Counted from the stretch's first letter, positions 15,509 to 26,100 are shown. The stretch is DNA of 64,000 nucleotides from Paenirhizobium cremeum (GCF_022884085.1 NZ_JAGGCS010000008.1:124001-188000), one strand, 5' to 3'. Numbers and translations: made by a program. The notes: generated by a model not told the origin, from the sequence alone.

Positions 15509-16303
15509 TCAGGCCCGCTTGTGCAGGCCGGGAAAATAACGCGATCCGCTCGCGGCAATGCCGATTTCCTCTGCCGCACGGGCAAGATGAGGCGCAAGTT
15601 CTTCCATTCGCTCCGGCGTCATGCGAACCGCTGGTCCGGCGATCGACAGGCAACTGATGACCTGGCCATTGCTCAAGACCGGCATGGCCATGGCAGCCAT
15701 GCCGACGATGTAGCTGTTGACCGAGACGGCATAGCCGCGCTTCCGGGTCTCGGCCAGAATCTCCAGAAGTTCGGTGATGGTCCTCGGCGCACCTGGTCCG
15801 CTCGGCTTGCCCGTTTTGGCGAGACCTTGCCGGGAAACACGTTGAAGCGCCTCTTCGTCGCTCATGGAAGCGAGCCATGCCTGTCCGCCGGCGCTCGAGG
15901 CAAGATGGACGACGACGCCCTGTTCCTGGCCGGGATCGTATCGCAGGCCTCCGGTTGCTCCCTGTGCGACCGCAACCCAGATCAGGTCGTCGCCATCGAT
16001 TACCGAAAGGCGAATCAGTTCGCCGCTGGTCTGCGCAAGCCGGTCCAAAATCGGTTGCGCCACGTCGCCCACACCCGTTCGGCCGAGAAAGCCCACGCCG
16101 AGGGCGGCGAGCTTCATGGTCAGCGCGTAGTCGCCCTGGTCCTGCACTTGCCGTACATAACCCAGTCTTATCAACTCGTTGAGCGTGCGGTGAACCCCGC
16201 TCGCCGGCTGGTTTACCTGCTGGGCGATGGTGGACACGGAAAGGCCGCCGGGTTTGGCCGCAAGAAGCTCGATGATGGTCAGGGATTTTTCAAGAGTACT
16301 CAT
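15509..16303 (-). CDS. IclR family transcriptional regulator
   Basis: A 264-aa protein with an N-terminal winged helix (STLEKSLTIIELLAAKPGGLSVSTIAQ..., residues 2-60) and a C-terminal IclR effector domain (GRTGVGDVAQPILDRLAQTSGEL to the end). The start at 16303 follows GGAAAG; longer frames would begin inside its own operator. A 15-bp palindrome lies 14 bp before the start, suggesting autorepression. The same palindrome precedes the aroE-like gene, the flavoprotein operon and the Gfo/Idh gene, so this protein is the best candidate for a regional regulator of alicyclic acid catabolism. It is not the PcaR-like IclR at 19.2 kb. Confidence 0.85.
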   Translation of the reverse strand: MSTLEKSLTIIELLAAKPGGLSVSTIAQQVNQPASGVHRTLNELIRLGYVRQVQDQGDYALTMKLAALGVGFLGRTGVGDVAQPILDRLAQTSGELIRLSVIDGDDLIWVAVAQGATGGLRYDPGQEQGVVVHLASSAGGQAWLASMSDEEALQRVSRQGLAKTGKPSGPGAPRTITELLEILAETRKRGYAVSVNSYIVGMAAMAMPVLSNGQVISCLSIAGPAVRMTPERMEELAPHLARAAEEIGIAASGSRYFPGLHKRA

Positions 16304-16316
16304 GTGCTTTCCAATC

Positions 16317-16331
16317 TGGATTACCATTCCA
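16317..16331. promoter_or_regulatory. IclR-like operator, probably autoregulatory
   Basis: TGGATTACCATTCCA is a palindrome matching in 5 of 6 arm positions around a 3-bp centre, 14 bp upstream of the iclR start. It shares the TKGAWT-N3-RTTCMA pattern with the other sites. Confidence 0.6.
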
Positions 16332-16396
16332 GTTTTGGCATGTGCTGGTGGCCAGTCAAGGTTTTTCCATCGGCAACGGGCGGAATATGTCGGCCA

Positions 16397-16431
16397 AAGA
16401 AAAAGCCGCATACGATTTCCGCATGCGGCTT
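16397..16431 (-). terminator. Terminator of the pcaIJF operon
   Basis: Reading on the minus strand, AAGCCGCAT (from 16431) pairs with ATGCGGCTT (to 16403), a 9-bp stem with an 11-nt loop. It is followed by a T-rich run. It lies 28 bp after the pcaF stop. Confidence 0.8.
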
Positions 16432-16458
16432 CTTCCGGGAGGAGGGCGTCAAAAGATG

Positions 16459-17664
16459 TCAGGCGGCTTCCAATGCGATGGCGACGCCCTGTCCGACGCC
16501 GATGCACATCGTGGCGAGTGCCTTCTTCTTGCTTGTAAGGGACAGCTCAAGGGCCGCCGTCCCGGCTATGCGCGCTCCCGACATGCCGAGCGGGTGACCA
16601 AGCGCGATGGCGCCTCCGTTCGGGTTGGCGCGTGGATCGTCGTCGGCAATGCCAAGCGTGCGAAGCGTTGCAAGACCCTGGGAGGCGAAGGCTTCGTTGA
16701 GTTCGATCACATCGAGATCCGCTGCCTTCCACCCGATACGGGCAAGCAGCTTCTGCGAGGCCGGCGCCGGCCCGATTCCCATGATGCGCGGCGGAACGCC
16801 GGCTGTAGCGCCACCAACAATCCGGGCAATCGGGGTGAGACCATATTTCTTCGCCGCCGCTGCCGAGGCGACAATCAGTGCCGCCGCACCGTCGTTAACG
16901 CCTGAGGCGTTGCCGGCCGTCACGGTCGCGCCGTCCATCCGGTTCACAGGCTTCAATTTGGCCAGTGCCTCGATGCTGGTGGCGCGGGGGTGTTCGTCTC
17001 GCGTCACTGCCAATGGCTCCCCCTTCTTCTGAGGAATGACGACTGGAACGATCTCCCTCTCGAGGCGGCCGTTCTCCTGAGCCGCAGCGGCCTTCGCCTG
17101 GCTGCGCACAGCAAATGCGTCCTGATCCTCGCGCGAGACGCGATAGTCGATTGCGACATTGTCACCGGTCTCCGGCATGGAATCGACGCCGTATTGCGCT
17201 TTCATCTGCGGATTGACGAACCGCCAGCCGATGGTGGTGTCGTAAATCTCGGCCTTGCGGGAAAAAGCTGCGTCCGCCTTCGGCATGACGAAGGGCGCGC
17301 GGCTCATGCTCTCGACCCCGCCGGCAATCATAAGTTCCGCTTCGCCCGATCTGATGGCGCGCGACGCGGTGATGACAGCGTCCATCCCCGAGCCGCAGAG
17401 GCGATTGATGGTTGTTCCTGTCACCGAAACTGGCAGCCCGGCCAAAAGTAGTGACATGCGGGCGACGTTACGGTTGTCTTCGCCGGCCTGGTTGGCGCAA
17501 CCGAAGATCACGTCGTCCACCGCTTCCCAATCCACGGAGCGGTTGCGCTCGACGAGTGCCCGAAGCGGGATTGCGCCGAGGTCGTCGGCCCTGACCGAAG
17601 AAAGCGCCCCGCCGAAGCGACCGATGGGCGTGCGGATGTAATCGCAGATGAAAACTTCTGTCAT
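16459..17664 (-). CDS. pcaF: 3-oxoadipyl-CoA thiolase (PcaF)
   Basis: A thiolase of 401 aa, the usual PcaF length. Catalytic residues are visible: the nucleophilic Cys in NRLCGSGMDA (near residue 90), His in GHPLGMSGAR and the second Cys in CIGVGQG near the C-terminus. It splits 3-oxoadipyl-CoA into succinyl-CoA and acetyl-CoA, the last step of the beta-ketoadipate pathway. GAGG lies ahead of the ATG. It follows pcaJ by 10 bp in the same operon, which supports PcaF over a general acetyl-CoA acetyltransferase. Confidence 0.92.
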   Translation of the reverse strand: MTEVFICDYIRTPIGRFGGALSSVRADDLGAIPLRALVERNRSVDWEAVDDVIFGCANQAGEDNRNVARMSLLLAGLPVSVTGTTINRLCGSGMDAVITASRAIRSGEAELMIAGGVESMSRAPFVMPKADAAFSRKAEIYDTTIGWRFVNPQMKAQYGVDSMPETGDNVAIDYRVSREDQDAFAVRSQAKAAAAQENGRLEREIVPVVIPQKKGEPLAVTRDEHPRATSIEALAKLKPVNRMDGATVTAGNASGVNDGAAALIVASAAAAKKYGLTPIARIVGGATAGVPPRIMGIGPAPASQKLLARIGWKAADLDVIELNEAFASQGLATLRTLGIADDDPRANPNGGAIALGHPLGMSGARIAGTAALELSLTSKKKALATMCIGVGQGVAIALEAA

Positions 17665-17674
17665 GGGAAATTCC

Positions 17675-18364
17675 TCACAAATCCGGTGCCACGAGATCGA
17701 TGACCGTGCCGTCGATGTGTAGTTTCGCTCCGGTCATGGCCTGAAGTGCTTCCAGGCTGATGCCCGGCAGCTTCTCGCGCAGCACGAACCGGCCATCAAC
17801 GATGTCGATCACGGCATGGCTGGTATAGATCCGGGTGATGCAGCCGACGCCGGTCAGGGGAAAGGTGCAGCGTTCCACCAGCTTCGGCTTGCCGTCCTTG
17901 GTGACGTGTTCGGTGATGACGAAAACCTGTTTTGCACCATGCACCAGATCCATGGCGCCGCCGACAGCGGGCACCCCCTTCGATCCGACGCGCCAGTTGG
18001 CGAGATCGCCGTTTTCCGCGACCTGATAGGCACCGAGGATCGCTACGTCGAGATGCCCCCCGCGTACCATGGCAAAGCTGTCGGCGTGATGGAAGAAGGC
18101 CGCGCCCGGCTTCAGCGTCACCGCCTTCTTGCCGGCATTGATGAGATCCCAGTCTTCCTCGCCCTCGGCCGGCGGCTCGCCGAAATCGAGAATGCCGTTC
18201 TCGGTGTGGAAGATCGCCTGCCGGCCCGGAGGCTGGTAACGCGCCACCATTTCCGGGAAACCGATCCCGAGATTCACATAGGCGCCATCCTGAATGTCCT
18301 GCGCGGCGCGCCAGGCGATCTGGCCGTTGGAAAGCTTTATGTCGTCTTGGGCTTCGGCGATCAT
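17675..18364 (-). CDS. pcaJ: 3-oxoadipate CoA-transferase subunit B (PcaJ)
   Basis: The beta subunit, 229 aa. The catalytic glutamate lies in the FHTENGILDFG motif near residue 50, where the CoA thioester forms. With PcaI it transfers CoA from succinyl-CoA to 3-oxoadipate. The start at 18364 overlaps the pcaI stop (ATGA); longer upstream frames run inside pcaI and are rejected. The pcaI-pcaJ-pcaF order fits the pathway. Confidence 0.93.
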   Translation of the reverse strand: MIAEAQDDIKLSNGQIAWRAAQDIQDGAYVNLGIGFPEMVARYQPPGRQAIFHTENGILDFGEPPAEGEEDWDLINAGKKAVTLKPGAAFFHHADSFAMVRGGHLDVAILGAYQVAENGDLANWRVGSKGVPAVGGAMDLVHGAKQVFVITEHVTKDGKPKLVERCTFPLTGVGCITRIYTSHAVIDIVDGRFVLREKLPGISLEALQAMTGAKLHIDGTVIDLVAPDL

Positions 18365-19068
18365 GCGTAAACGGCTCCCGACCGGATGAGAACTTCTTCC
18401 TGTTGCGGATTGGCGATCTCGACCACGCTGTCGACGAAAATGCCGGGCGTGACCACCTGCTCCGGGTCTATGCCGCCGAGCGGCACAAGTCTGGAAACCT
18501 GCACGATGGTCTTTGCCGCCGCCATGCACATCAGGGGGTTAAAGTTGCGGGCGGCCTTGTTGTAGGTGAGGTTGCCGTGGATATCGCCGACATGCGCCTT
18601 GATGAGGGCGAAATCGGCCTTCAGCCAGCGTTCCTGAACGTAAGAGCGGCCGTCGAAGTCGGCAATCACCTTGCCCTCGGCCAGTTCCGTGCCGTAGCCG
18701 GTCGGCGTGTAGAAGGCGGGAATTCCCGCCCCGCCTGCGCGAATGCGTTCTGCAAGTGTGCCCTGCGGCACGAGTTCCAGTTCGATCTTGCCCGCCAGAT
18801 AGGCGTCGGTGAAGGCGCGGGGATCGGATGAGCGCGGGAAGGAGCAGATCATCTTCTTCACCATGCCGGCGTCGATCATCGCGGCGATGCCGATGCGGCC
18901 GTTACCGGCATTGTTGTTGATGACGATAAGCCCCTTGGGCCCCTTGTCGATCAACGCATGAATGAGCTCGATTGGTGCGCCGGAGCCGCCGAAGCCGCCG
19001 ATCATCACGGTCGCGCCATCGCCGATCCCGGCGACGGCCGCTGCCGCGCTCGCGATTGTCTTGTTCAT
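18361..19068 (-). CDS. pcaI: 3-oxoadipate CoA-transferase subunit A (PcaI)
   Basis: The alpha subunit of a class I CoA-transferase, 235 aa. It has the GGFGGSGAP oxyanion motif near residue 27, VINNNAGNG and a C-terminal GGIDPEQVVTPGIFVD. The start at 19068 has GGAGG 8 bp upstream. It is divergent from the pcaR-like iclR gene; the 145-bp space between them holds a PcaR-type operator, so succinyl-CoA:3-oxoadipate transfer is probably controlled by that regulator. Confidence 0.93.
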   Translation of the reverse strand: MNKTIASAAAAVAGIGDGATVMIGGFGGSGAPIELIHALIDKGPKGLIVINNNAGNGRIGIAAMIDAGMVKKMICSFPRSSDPRAFTDAYLAGKIELELVPQGTLAERIRAGGAGIPAFYTPTGYGTELAEGKVIADFDGRSYVQERWLKADFALIKAHVGDIHGNLTYNKAARNFNPLMCMAAAKTIVQVSRLVPLGGIDPEQVVTPGIFVDSVVEIANPQQEEVLIRSGAVYA

Positions 19069-19161
19069 GTTCGAAACCTCCATGCAGCGCCGGATGCCCG
19101 GCAAAGTCGGCGCTGTTTCCGGTGCTGAAATTAAGGCCGTTGGCCGCTCGACGGCAACCGA

Positions 19162-19200
19162 TTTGTGCGTTATATGATTTTTGTTCGATTATCGCACAAA
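19162..19200. promoter_or_regulatory. PcaR-type operator in the pcaI-pcaR divergon
   Basis: GTTCGATTATCGCAC (19183-19197) differs at one position from the Pseudomonas putida PcaR operator GTTCGATAATCGCAC. An outer inverted repeat, TTTGTGCG (19162-19169) and CGCACAAA (19193-19200), suggests a second half site. It lies 14 bp before the regulator's start and about 95-130 bp before pcaI. Confidence 0.75.
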
Positions 19201-19213
19201 ATGGAGATGTGCC

Positions 19214-19975
19214 ATGACGGTCAAGGAACGGGACATCATGGGCGGTCTTGCCAAGGGGCTCAGGGTAATCGAAGCGTTCAGCGCCGAGCGCCCGCGCCTT
19301 TCCATTGCGGAGGCCGCCGAAATCGTGGGGCTTGATCGAGCCACTACACGCCGGTGCCTGCTGACGCTTTCGGAACTGGGCTACGCCGCTTACGACGGCA
19401 AGTTCTTCACGATGACGCCCCGCGTGCTGCGGCTCGGAACGGGATGCCTTGCGACCATGCCTTTGCCGCGCATTGTGCAACCGACGCTTGATCGGCTGTC
19501 GGAGGAAATTGGCCAAAGCACCTCCGTCTCGATCCTCGACCGCGGTGAGATCGTCTACGTGGCGCGCGCCGCCCAGCGGCGCGTCATGTCGATAGCCCTG
19601 ATGCCCGGTTCACGGTTGCCAGCCTATTGCACGTCGATGGGGCGTGTGCTGCTCGCTGCGCTTTCGCCGGAGGAGGCGAGGCTTGTGCTGGACGCCTCGC
19701 CGCGCCCGGCGAGAACGCAGCGCACGGTCACGGATGTGGATGCCTTGATGGCCGAACTGGAGGCCGTGCGCGAAAGCGGCTACGCCCTCATCGATCAGGA
19801 AGTGGAGATCGGCTTGCGTTCCATTGCCGTGCCGTTGAAGACCATGCGCGGCAAGACGATTGCGGCCCTCAATGTGGGATTGGCTGCCACCGCCGAACCG
19901 GCCGACATCCTAGTGGAACGCTACCTGTCGTCCCTGCTTGCCGTGCAGGCCGATCTGGCGGGCATGCTGACCTGA
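19214..19975 (+). CDS. pcaR: IclR family regulator of pcaIJF (PcaR/PcaU-like)
   Basis: A 253-aa IclR-family protein. The winged helix spans about residues 10-75 (GGLAKGLRVIEAFSAERPRLSIAEAAEIVGLDRATTRRCLLTL), and the effector domain covers the rest. The wording matches the PcaR/PcaU/CatR subgroup that senses beta-ketoadipate or protocatechuate. The start at 19214 follows GGAG by 7 bp; a TTG start at 19181 would read through the operator and is rejected. It is divergent from pcaIJF across a PcaR-type operator. It ends 5 bp from the convergent pobA stop. Confidence 0.9.
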   Translation: MTVKERDIMGGLAKGLRVIEAFSAERPRLSIAEAAEIVGLDRATTRRCLLTLSELGYAAYDGKFFTMTPRVLRLGTGCLATMPLPRIVQPTLDRLSEEIGQSTSVSILDRGEIVYVARAAQRRVMSIALMPGSRLPAYCTSMGRVLLAALSPEEARLVLDASPRPARTQRTVTDVDALMAELEAVRESGYALIDQEVEIGLRSIAVPLKTMRGKTIAALNVGLAATAEPADILVERYLSSLLAVQADLAGMLT

Positions 19976-19980
19976 CCGGG

Positions 19981-21733
<1,753 letters not shown>

Positions 21734-21828
21734 GTCGTCCTCCCTCGCCCGGGAAACTGCGCAAGGAAGGCGATTTGGGAAATGGACGAAGCGTCGGAAA
21801 GATTGGATGATATCCGGCGCAGAAGGGT

Positions 21829-22728
21829 TCAGGCCTCCTGGCGAAGGACCTGCTTGCGGAATGCCCCGGGCGAAAGGCCGACGCGCTGTGTGAAGAAGCG
21901 GTTGAAATAAGCCGGGTCGTCGAAGCCGGTTATGTGCGCCACCTGTGCGACGTTGCTTTCGGTGTAGACGAGGTAACGCTTGGCTTCGATCACAATGCGC
22001 TCGTAGAGCAGGTCCGAAGCGGTCTTTCCGGCGCGCGTCTTGCAGGCGGCGTTCAGCCGAGCCTGGGTAACGGCGAGACGACCGGCATAAAAGGTGAGCG
22101 AGCGCTCATTGCGGAAATGTTCCTCCAGAAGCGCACGATAGCGCACCAGCAGGTCGTAGTCGCGGTCGGGTGTCGCGATGCCGGGGTCGTCATGCGTGAC
22201 GAACAGCCTGAGCACGACCACGAGAATACGCATGTACTGCGCCATGATCGCCGTGCGCCGACCCGGCGCCGACCAGATGAATTCGCGATGCAGCCATTCA
22301 AAGGTATCGTTGACGGCCGGAATGCTGACGCCCGTGCCCTCAAGGGGGTAAACGGCGGGCCTTTCCGCTGCCTTGGCCAGACGCGGATCGGATGAGGATG
22401 CGGCTTTCAGGCAGCCGAGTGCGGCGGTCACAACGAAGCCATCCGTACCGGGATCAAAGTCGATCTGGTGAACGATGCCAGCCGGCACGACAAGGATGCC
22501 GGGCACAGTAATCGGAAGAACGCGGTCCTCCATGCGGATCGTTCCGCCGCCGCTCTTCACCAGCAGCACCTGCATGTGATCGGGATGGGCGTGCGGACGA
22601 ATTCTCCAGTCGTTGGGGCCAGATCGGTCGCGGATCGGTTCCACATGAAGGAAGTCGAGTTCCACATCTGCGCCTTGATCGCCATATAGATAGTAATGCG
22701 GAATCCCGCTCAAGGCTTCCTGCGCCAT
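21829..22728 (-). CDS. AraC family regulator (PobR-like)
   Basis: About 299 aa, with an N-terminal cupin-type sensor (RIRPHAHPDHMQVLLVKSGGG...VPAGIVHQIDFDPG). The C-terminal double helix-turn-helix is LTFYAGRLAVTQARLNAACKTRAGKTA and NVAQVAHITGFDDPAYFNRFFTQRVGLSPGAFR. This is the arrangement of AraC-type PobR activators of pobA. Of two adjacent ATGs, 22728 is better spaced from GGGAGG. It lies upstream of NIPSNAP-2/pobA on the same strand and divergent from the third flavoprotein operon, so it may control both. The 4-hydroxybenzoate effector is inferred. Confidence 0.82.
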   Translation of the reverse strand: MAQEALSGIPHYYLYGDQGADVELDFLHVEPIRDRSGPNDWRIRPHAHPDHMQVLLVKSGGGTIRMEDRVLPITVPGILVVPAGIVHQIDFDPGTDGFVVTAALGCLKAASSSDPRLAKAAERPAVYPLEGTGVSIPAVNDTFEWLHREFIWSAPGRRTAIMAQYMRILVVVLRLFVTHDDPGIATPDRDYDLLVRYRALLEEHFRNERSLTFYAGRLAVTQARLNAACKTRAGKTASDLLYERIVIEAKRYLVYTESNVAQVAHITGFDDPAYFNRFFTQRVGLSPGAFRKQVLRQEA

Positions 22729-22754
22729 CATTCCTCCCGAAAATCGCTGATGCG

Positions 22755-22769
22755 AATTGTGCAACAATT
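22755..22769. promoter_or_regulatory. Perfect 15-bp palindrome in the araC/flavoprotein divergon
   Basis: AATTGT-GCA-ACAATT has perfect 6-bp arms. It lies 26 bp upstream of the AraC-family start and 75 bp before the third flavoprotein gene. The position is right for an operator; AraC proteins usually prefer direct repeats, so the binding protein is uncertain. Confidence 0.45.
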
Positions 22770-22844
22770 GCGTCGGTGCGTCCATTGGTCCGATCGGGGT
22801 CGCAAGTTAGCAAAGGTCAATGCCACTCAGACAGGGAGGAACCG

Positions 22845-24557
22845 ATGGAGCGGCCTAGCGAGGAAGAGCGCGTCTGCGACGTGCTGGTCATAGGATCGGG
22901 CGCGGGCGGGCTTGCCACCGCCATAACCGCGAAAAAGCACGGGCTCTCCGTGATCGTCATCGAGAAGGAGCCGGTCTACGGCGGTACGACCGCCTTTTCC
23001 GGCGGTGTGCTGTGGATACCGGGCAACCGTCACGGCAAGGCAAACAATCCTGCCGACACACGCGAAGCCGCTCGACGCTACCTGAAGGCCGAAACCGGCA
23101 ACTGGTTCGATGATGCGTCTGTCGATGCGTTTCTGGAGGCCGGTCCGAAAATGCTCGACTGGTTTGAAAAGGAAACCGCGGTGCAGTTTCTGCCGACGCT
23201 CTATCCCGATTATCACCCCACGGTGGACGGCGGTGTCGAGGTGGGCCGCTCGGTGCTGGCCGCGCCGTTCGATACGAGCGCGCTCCGGGACGATCTGAAG
23301 CGACTGCGTCCGCCGCTTTCGACGATCACCTTCATGGGCATGATGTTCAACTCCTCGAATGCCGATATCAAGCATTTCTTCAACGCCACGAAGTCGCTGG
23401 CTTCCTTCGTCTATGTGCTGAAGCGTCTTGCCGCGCATGCGGGCGAAGTCGCGCGTTACGGACGGGGCGTGCAGGTGACGAGCGGCAATGCGCTCGCAGC
23501 GCGACTGGCAAAAAGCTGCTTCGATCTCGGCATTCCGATCCTCACCGAAACACCGGCGCTGCGTCTGGTCAAGGAAGACGGTCGCGTGACCGGTGCCGAG
23601 GTAGGGGGAAGGCAACCGCGCATCATCACCGCGCGCCGCGGTGTGGTGCTCGCCTGCGGCGGCTATGCTCAAGATCTTGCCCGAAGGGCCGAGGTTTACG
23701 CGCATCTTAAGGCCAGAGCGGCGGGACACTATTCGCCGGTGCCGGAAGGCAATACCGGTGATGGTATCCGCCTTGGCGTAGAGGTGGGCGGGGCATTCGA
23801 TGCCGTCTTCCCGCAGCCGGCGGCCTGGATGCCGGTGAGCCGTGTGCCGGGACGGGGCATTTTCCCGCATCTGCTCGATCGCTACAAGCCGGGGATGATC
23901 GCGGTTCTTTCGAACGGACGCCGCTTCACCAATGAGAGCGAGAGCTATCACGATGTCGGTGCGGCGATGGTCGAAGCCGGCGAGGCCTCGGCCTGGCTGA
24001 TCTGCGATCATCGCGCCATCCGCAAGTATGGCCTGGGCCATGCCAAGCCTGCGCCCATGCCGCTCGCCCCCTGGCTGCGCTCGGGATATCTGAAGAAGGG
24101 GCGAAGGCTTGCCGATCTTGCCCGCGCCTGCGGCATCGATGCCGGCGGACTGGAGGCGACGGTCGCGGATTTCAATCGCGGTGCCCGACACGGTCTGGAT
24201 GAACAGTTCCATCGCGGGGAGACCGCGTTTAACCGCTATCTCGCCGACCCGGAAAACAGGCCGAATGCCTGTGTCGCGCCCATCGAGCAGGGACCGTTCT
24301 ATGCGGTGAAGATGGAAATGGGGGACCTCGGCACCTTCGACGGGCTGAAGACCACCGTTCCCGGAGAGGTTCTCGATCGCCAGGGCGCGATCATTCCCGG
24401 CCTCTTCGCCGTCGGCAACGACCGGGCTTCGATCATGGGCGGAAACTATCCCGGCGCAGGCATCACGCTCGGCCCCGCCATGACCTTCGGCTGGATCACC
24501 GGCCGTTATCTCGCCGGTGTCGCATTCGAAAAGACCAACAGGGAGAACGCCGCATGA
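22845..24557 (+). CDS. FAD-dependent dehydrogenase, 3-ketosteroid Delta1-dehydrogenase-like (copy 3)
   Basis: A flavoprotein of 570 aa, clearly paralogous to copy 1. It has VIGSGAGGLATAI near residue 16, GGTTAFSGGVLWIPG near 46, RFTNESESYHDV in the middle, and GPFYAVKMEMGDLGTFDG followed by GLFAVGNDRASIMGG near the C-terminus. The catalytic-type Tyr and LGTxxG turn are retained. It probably introduces a double bond beside a ring ketone. AGGGAGGA precedes the ATG at 22845. It is the first gene of an operon with two SDRs; its stop overlaps the SDR-1 start (ATGA). The substrate is inferred only from family and context. Confidence 0.85.
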   Translation: MERPSEEERVCDVLVIGSGAGGLATAITAKKHGLSVIVIEKEPVYGGTTAFSGGVLWIPGNRHGKANNPADTREAARRYLKAETGNWFDDASVDAFLEAGPKMLDWFEKETAVQFLPTLYPDYHPTVDGGVEVGRSVLAAPFDTSALRDDLKRLRPPLSTITFMGMMFNSSNADIKHFFNATKSLASFVYVLKRLAAHAGEVARYGRGVQVTSGNALAARLAKSCFDLGIPILTETPALRLVKEDGRVTGAEVGGRQPRIITARRGVVLACGGYAQDLARRAEVYAHLKARAAGHYSPVPEGNTGDGIRLGVEVGGAFDAVFPQPAAWMPVSRVPGRGIFPHLLDRYKPGMIAVLSNGRRFTNESESYHDVGAAMVEAGEASAWLICDHRAIRKYGLGHAKPAPMPLAPWLRSGYLKKGRRLADLARACGIDAGGLEATVADFNRGARHGLDEQFHRGETAFNRYLADPENRPNACVAPIEQGPFYAVKMEMGDLGTFDGLKTTVPGEVLDRQGAIIPGLFAVGNDRASIMGGNYPGAGITLGPAMTFGWITGRYLAGVAFEKTNRENAA

Positions 24558-25333
24558 GCTGGCTTGCAGTGCAGGGAAAGACCGCCGTCATCACCGGCGC
24601 CGGCGGGGGTATCGGTCAGGCGCTGGCCCACGCCTTCGCCGGGCAGGGAGTTCGCGTCGTATTGCTCGATCGGGATGAAGAGCGTACGCGGCCACTCGCC
24701 GCCGAAATCGGCAATGGCGCCTTCGCGCTCGCCTGCGACCTCTCGAAAACGGATGAAATTGCCGCCGCGGCTGAAAAGGTCGAGGCCGCCGGAGGAGCCG
24801 ACATTCTCGTCAACAATGCCGGAATCCTGAGGCCGGGTCCGCTCGAAAGCGTGTCGGAGGCTGACTGGTCGGCGATGCTCGCGGTAAACCTCACCGGTTA
24901 TCTTGCGGCCGCGCAGGCCTTTGGCAAGGGGATGATCGAGCGGGGAGAGGGCGCCCTCGTTCATGTGGCGAGCATCGCGGGTTCGCAGCCCCAGCCGGCG
25001 AGCGGAGCATATTCCGCCTCCAAGGCGGCTATCCTCATGCTGTCGCGGCAACTTGCTTACGAATGGGGAGCGAAGGGCGTCCGGTCGAATACGCTCAGCC
25101 CCGGTCTCGTACGCACACCGTTGTCCGAAGCCTTCTATCGTGACGAGGCGGTCAAGGCGAAGCGCGAGGCGATGGTGCCGCTTGGGCGGATCGCGACGCC
25201 CCAGGACATGGCGGATGTGGCGCTCTTCCTCGCTTCTCCGCGTGCCTCCTACGTATCCGGCCAGGATATCGTCGTCGATGGCGGGTTGTCGCAGGCGCTG
25301 ATGGGCCTTGTGCCGAGGCCCGGCTATGTCTGA
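24554..25333 (+). CDS. Short-chain dehydrogenase/reductase (SDR-1)
   Basis: A classical SDR of 259 aa. It shows the cofactor motif TGAGGGIGQALA at about 15-26, LVNNAG near residue 90, the catalytic Ser in VASIAG and YSASKAA (Tyr/Lys) near residue 155. The acidic residue after beta-2 (LLDRDEER) favours NAD(H). Translationally coupled to the third KstD-like flavoprotein, it is a good candidate for oxidising a ring hydroxyl to the ketone that the flavoprotein then desaturates. The next SDR overlaps it by 8 bp. Confidence 0.85.
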   Translation: MSWLAVQGKTAVITGAGGGIGQALAHAFAGQGVRVVLLDRDEERTRPLAAEIGNGAFALACDLSKTDEIAAAAEKVEAAGGADILVNNAGILRPGPLESVSEADWSAMLAVNLTGYLAAAQAFGKGMIERGEGALVHVASIAGSQPQPASGAYSASKAAILMLSRQLAYEWGAKGVRSNTLSPGLVRTPLSEAFYRDEAVKAKREAMVPLGRIATPQDMADVALFLASPRASYVSGQDIVVDGGLSQALMGLVPRPGYV

Positions 25334-26081
25334 GGTCAGATACGCTCTGGTCACCGGCGGGGCTGACGGGATCGGCCTTGCCATTTCGCAGGCGCTGGCC
25401 GCAGCCGGCTATCGCGTCACCATCGCCGATCTCGATGGCGACAAGGCCGCGGTGCGGGCGGACGAACTGGGCGAGGGCCATCGCGGCTTCGCCTGCGACA
25501 TCACCGACGAGGCGCAGGCTGCGTCGGTTTGCGCCGCCGCTCCATTCGACGTCCTGGTGAACAATGCCGGCATCGGCGATAGCCACCTGCCGACGCTGGA
25601 ACAGGAGATCGATGCTTTTCGAAAGGTGCTCGACGTGCATCTTTCCGGCACCTTTCTCATGTCGCGGGAGGTCGGCAGGGGCATGCTTGCACGACGTTCG
25701 GGCGCCATCGTCAATCTTTCATCCATCGCCGGGCTGACCGGCTTGCCGAAGCGTAATGCCTATGGTGCCGCCAAGGCAGGCATTGTCGCCATGACGCGGG
25801 CCATGGCCTGCGAATGGGCCGGCAGGGGTGTTCGCGTAAACGTCGTCGCCCCCGCCTTCGTGGAAACAGCACTGGTCAGAAAACTTGCCGATGCCGGCCG
25901 TATCGATCTGCCGACATTGCGCCGCCGCACACCCATCGGCCGGCTCATCCGGGCGGAGGAGGTGGCGGCAGCCGTTGCCTTTCTTGCTTCTCCGGCCGCT
26001 TCCGGCATTACCGGCGCCGTGCTTCCGGTCGATGGCGGCTGGACCGCTTTCGGCGATTTCGGAGACGCATCGGCGGGCTAG
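25326..26081 (+). CDS. Short-chain dehydrogenase/reductase (SDR-2)
   Basis: An SDR of 251 aa. It shows TGGADGIGLAISQ near residue 10, LVNNAGIG near 83, the catalytic Ser in LSSIAG and YGAAKAG near residue 148. IADLDGDK after beta-2 indicates NAD preference. It overlaps the SDR-1 stop, so the two are translated together. With SDR-1 it may handle different stereoisomers or ring positions of a hydroxylated ring acid. A strong terminator follows. Confidence 0.85.
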   Translation: MSEVRYALVTGGADGIGLAISQALAAAGYRVTIADLDGDKAAVRADELGEGHRGFACDITDEAQAASVCAAAPFDVLVNNAGIGDSHLPTLEQEIDAFRKVLDVHLSGTFLMSREVGRGMLARRSGAIVNLSSIAGLTGLPKRNAYGAAKAGIVAMTRAMACEWAGRGVRVNVVAPAFVETALVRKLADAGRIDLPTLRRRTPIGRLIRAEEVAAAVAFLASPAASGITGAVLPVDGGWTAFGDFGDASAG

Positions 26082-26100
26082 AAGCCACCAACTGGACAAC

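Noticed and set aside
19962..19980. Short hairpin CTGACC/GGTCAG at the pcaR-pobA junction
   Set aside because: A 6-bp stem without a T-run and overlapping stop codons; not enough for a terminator call.
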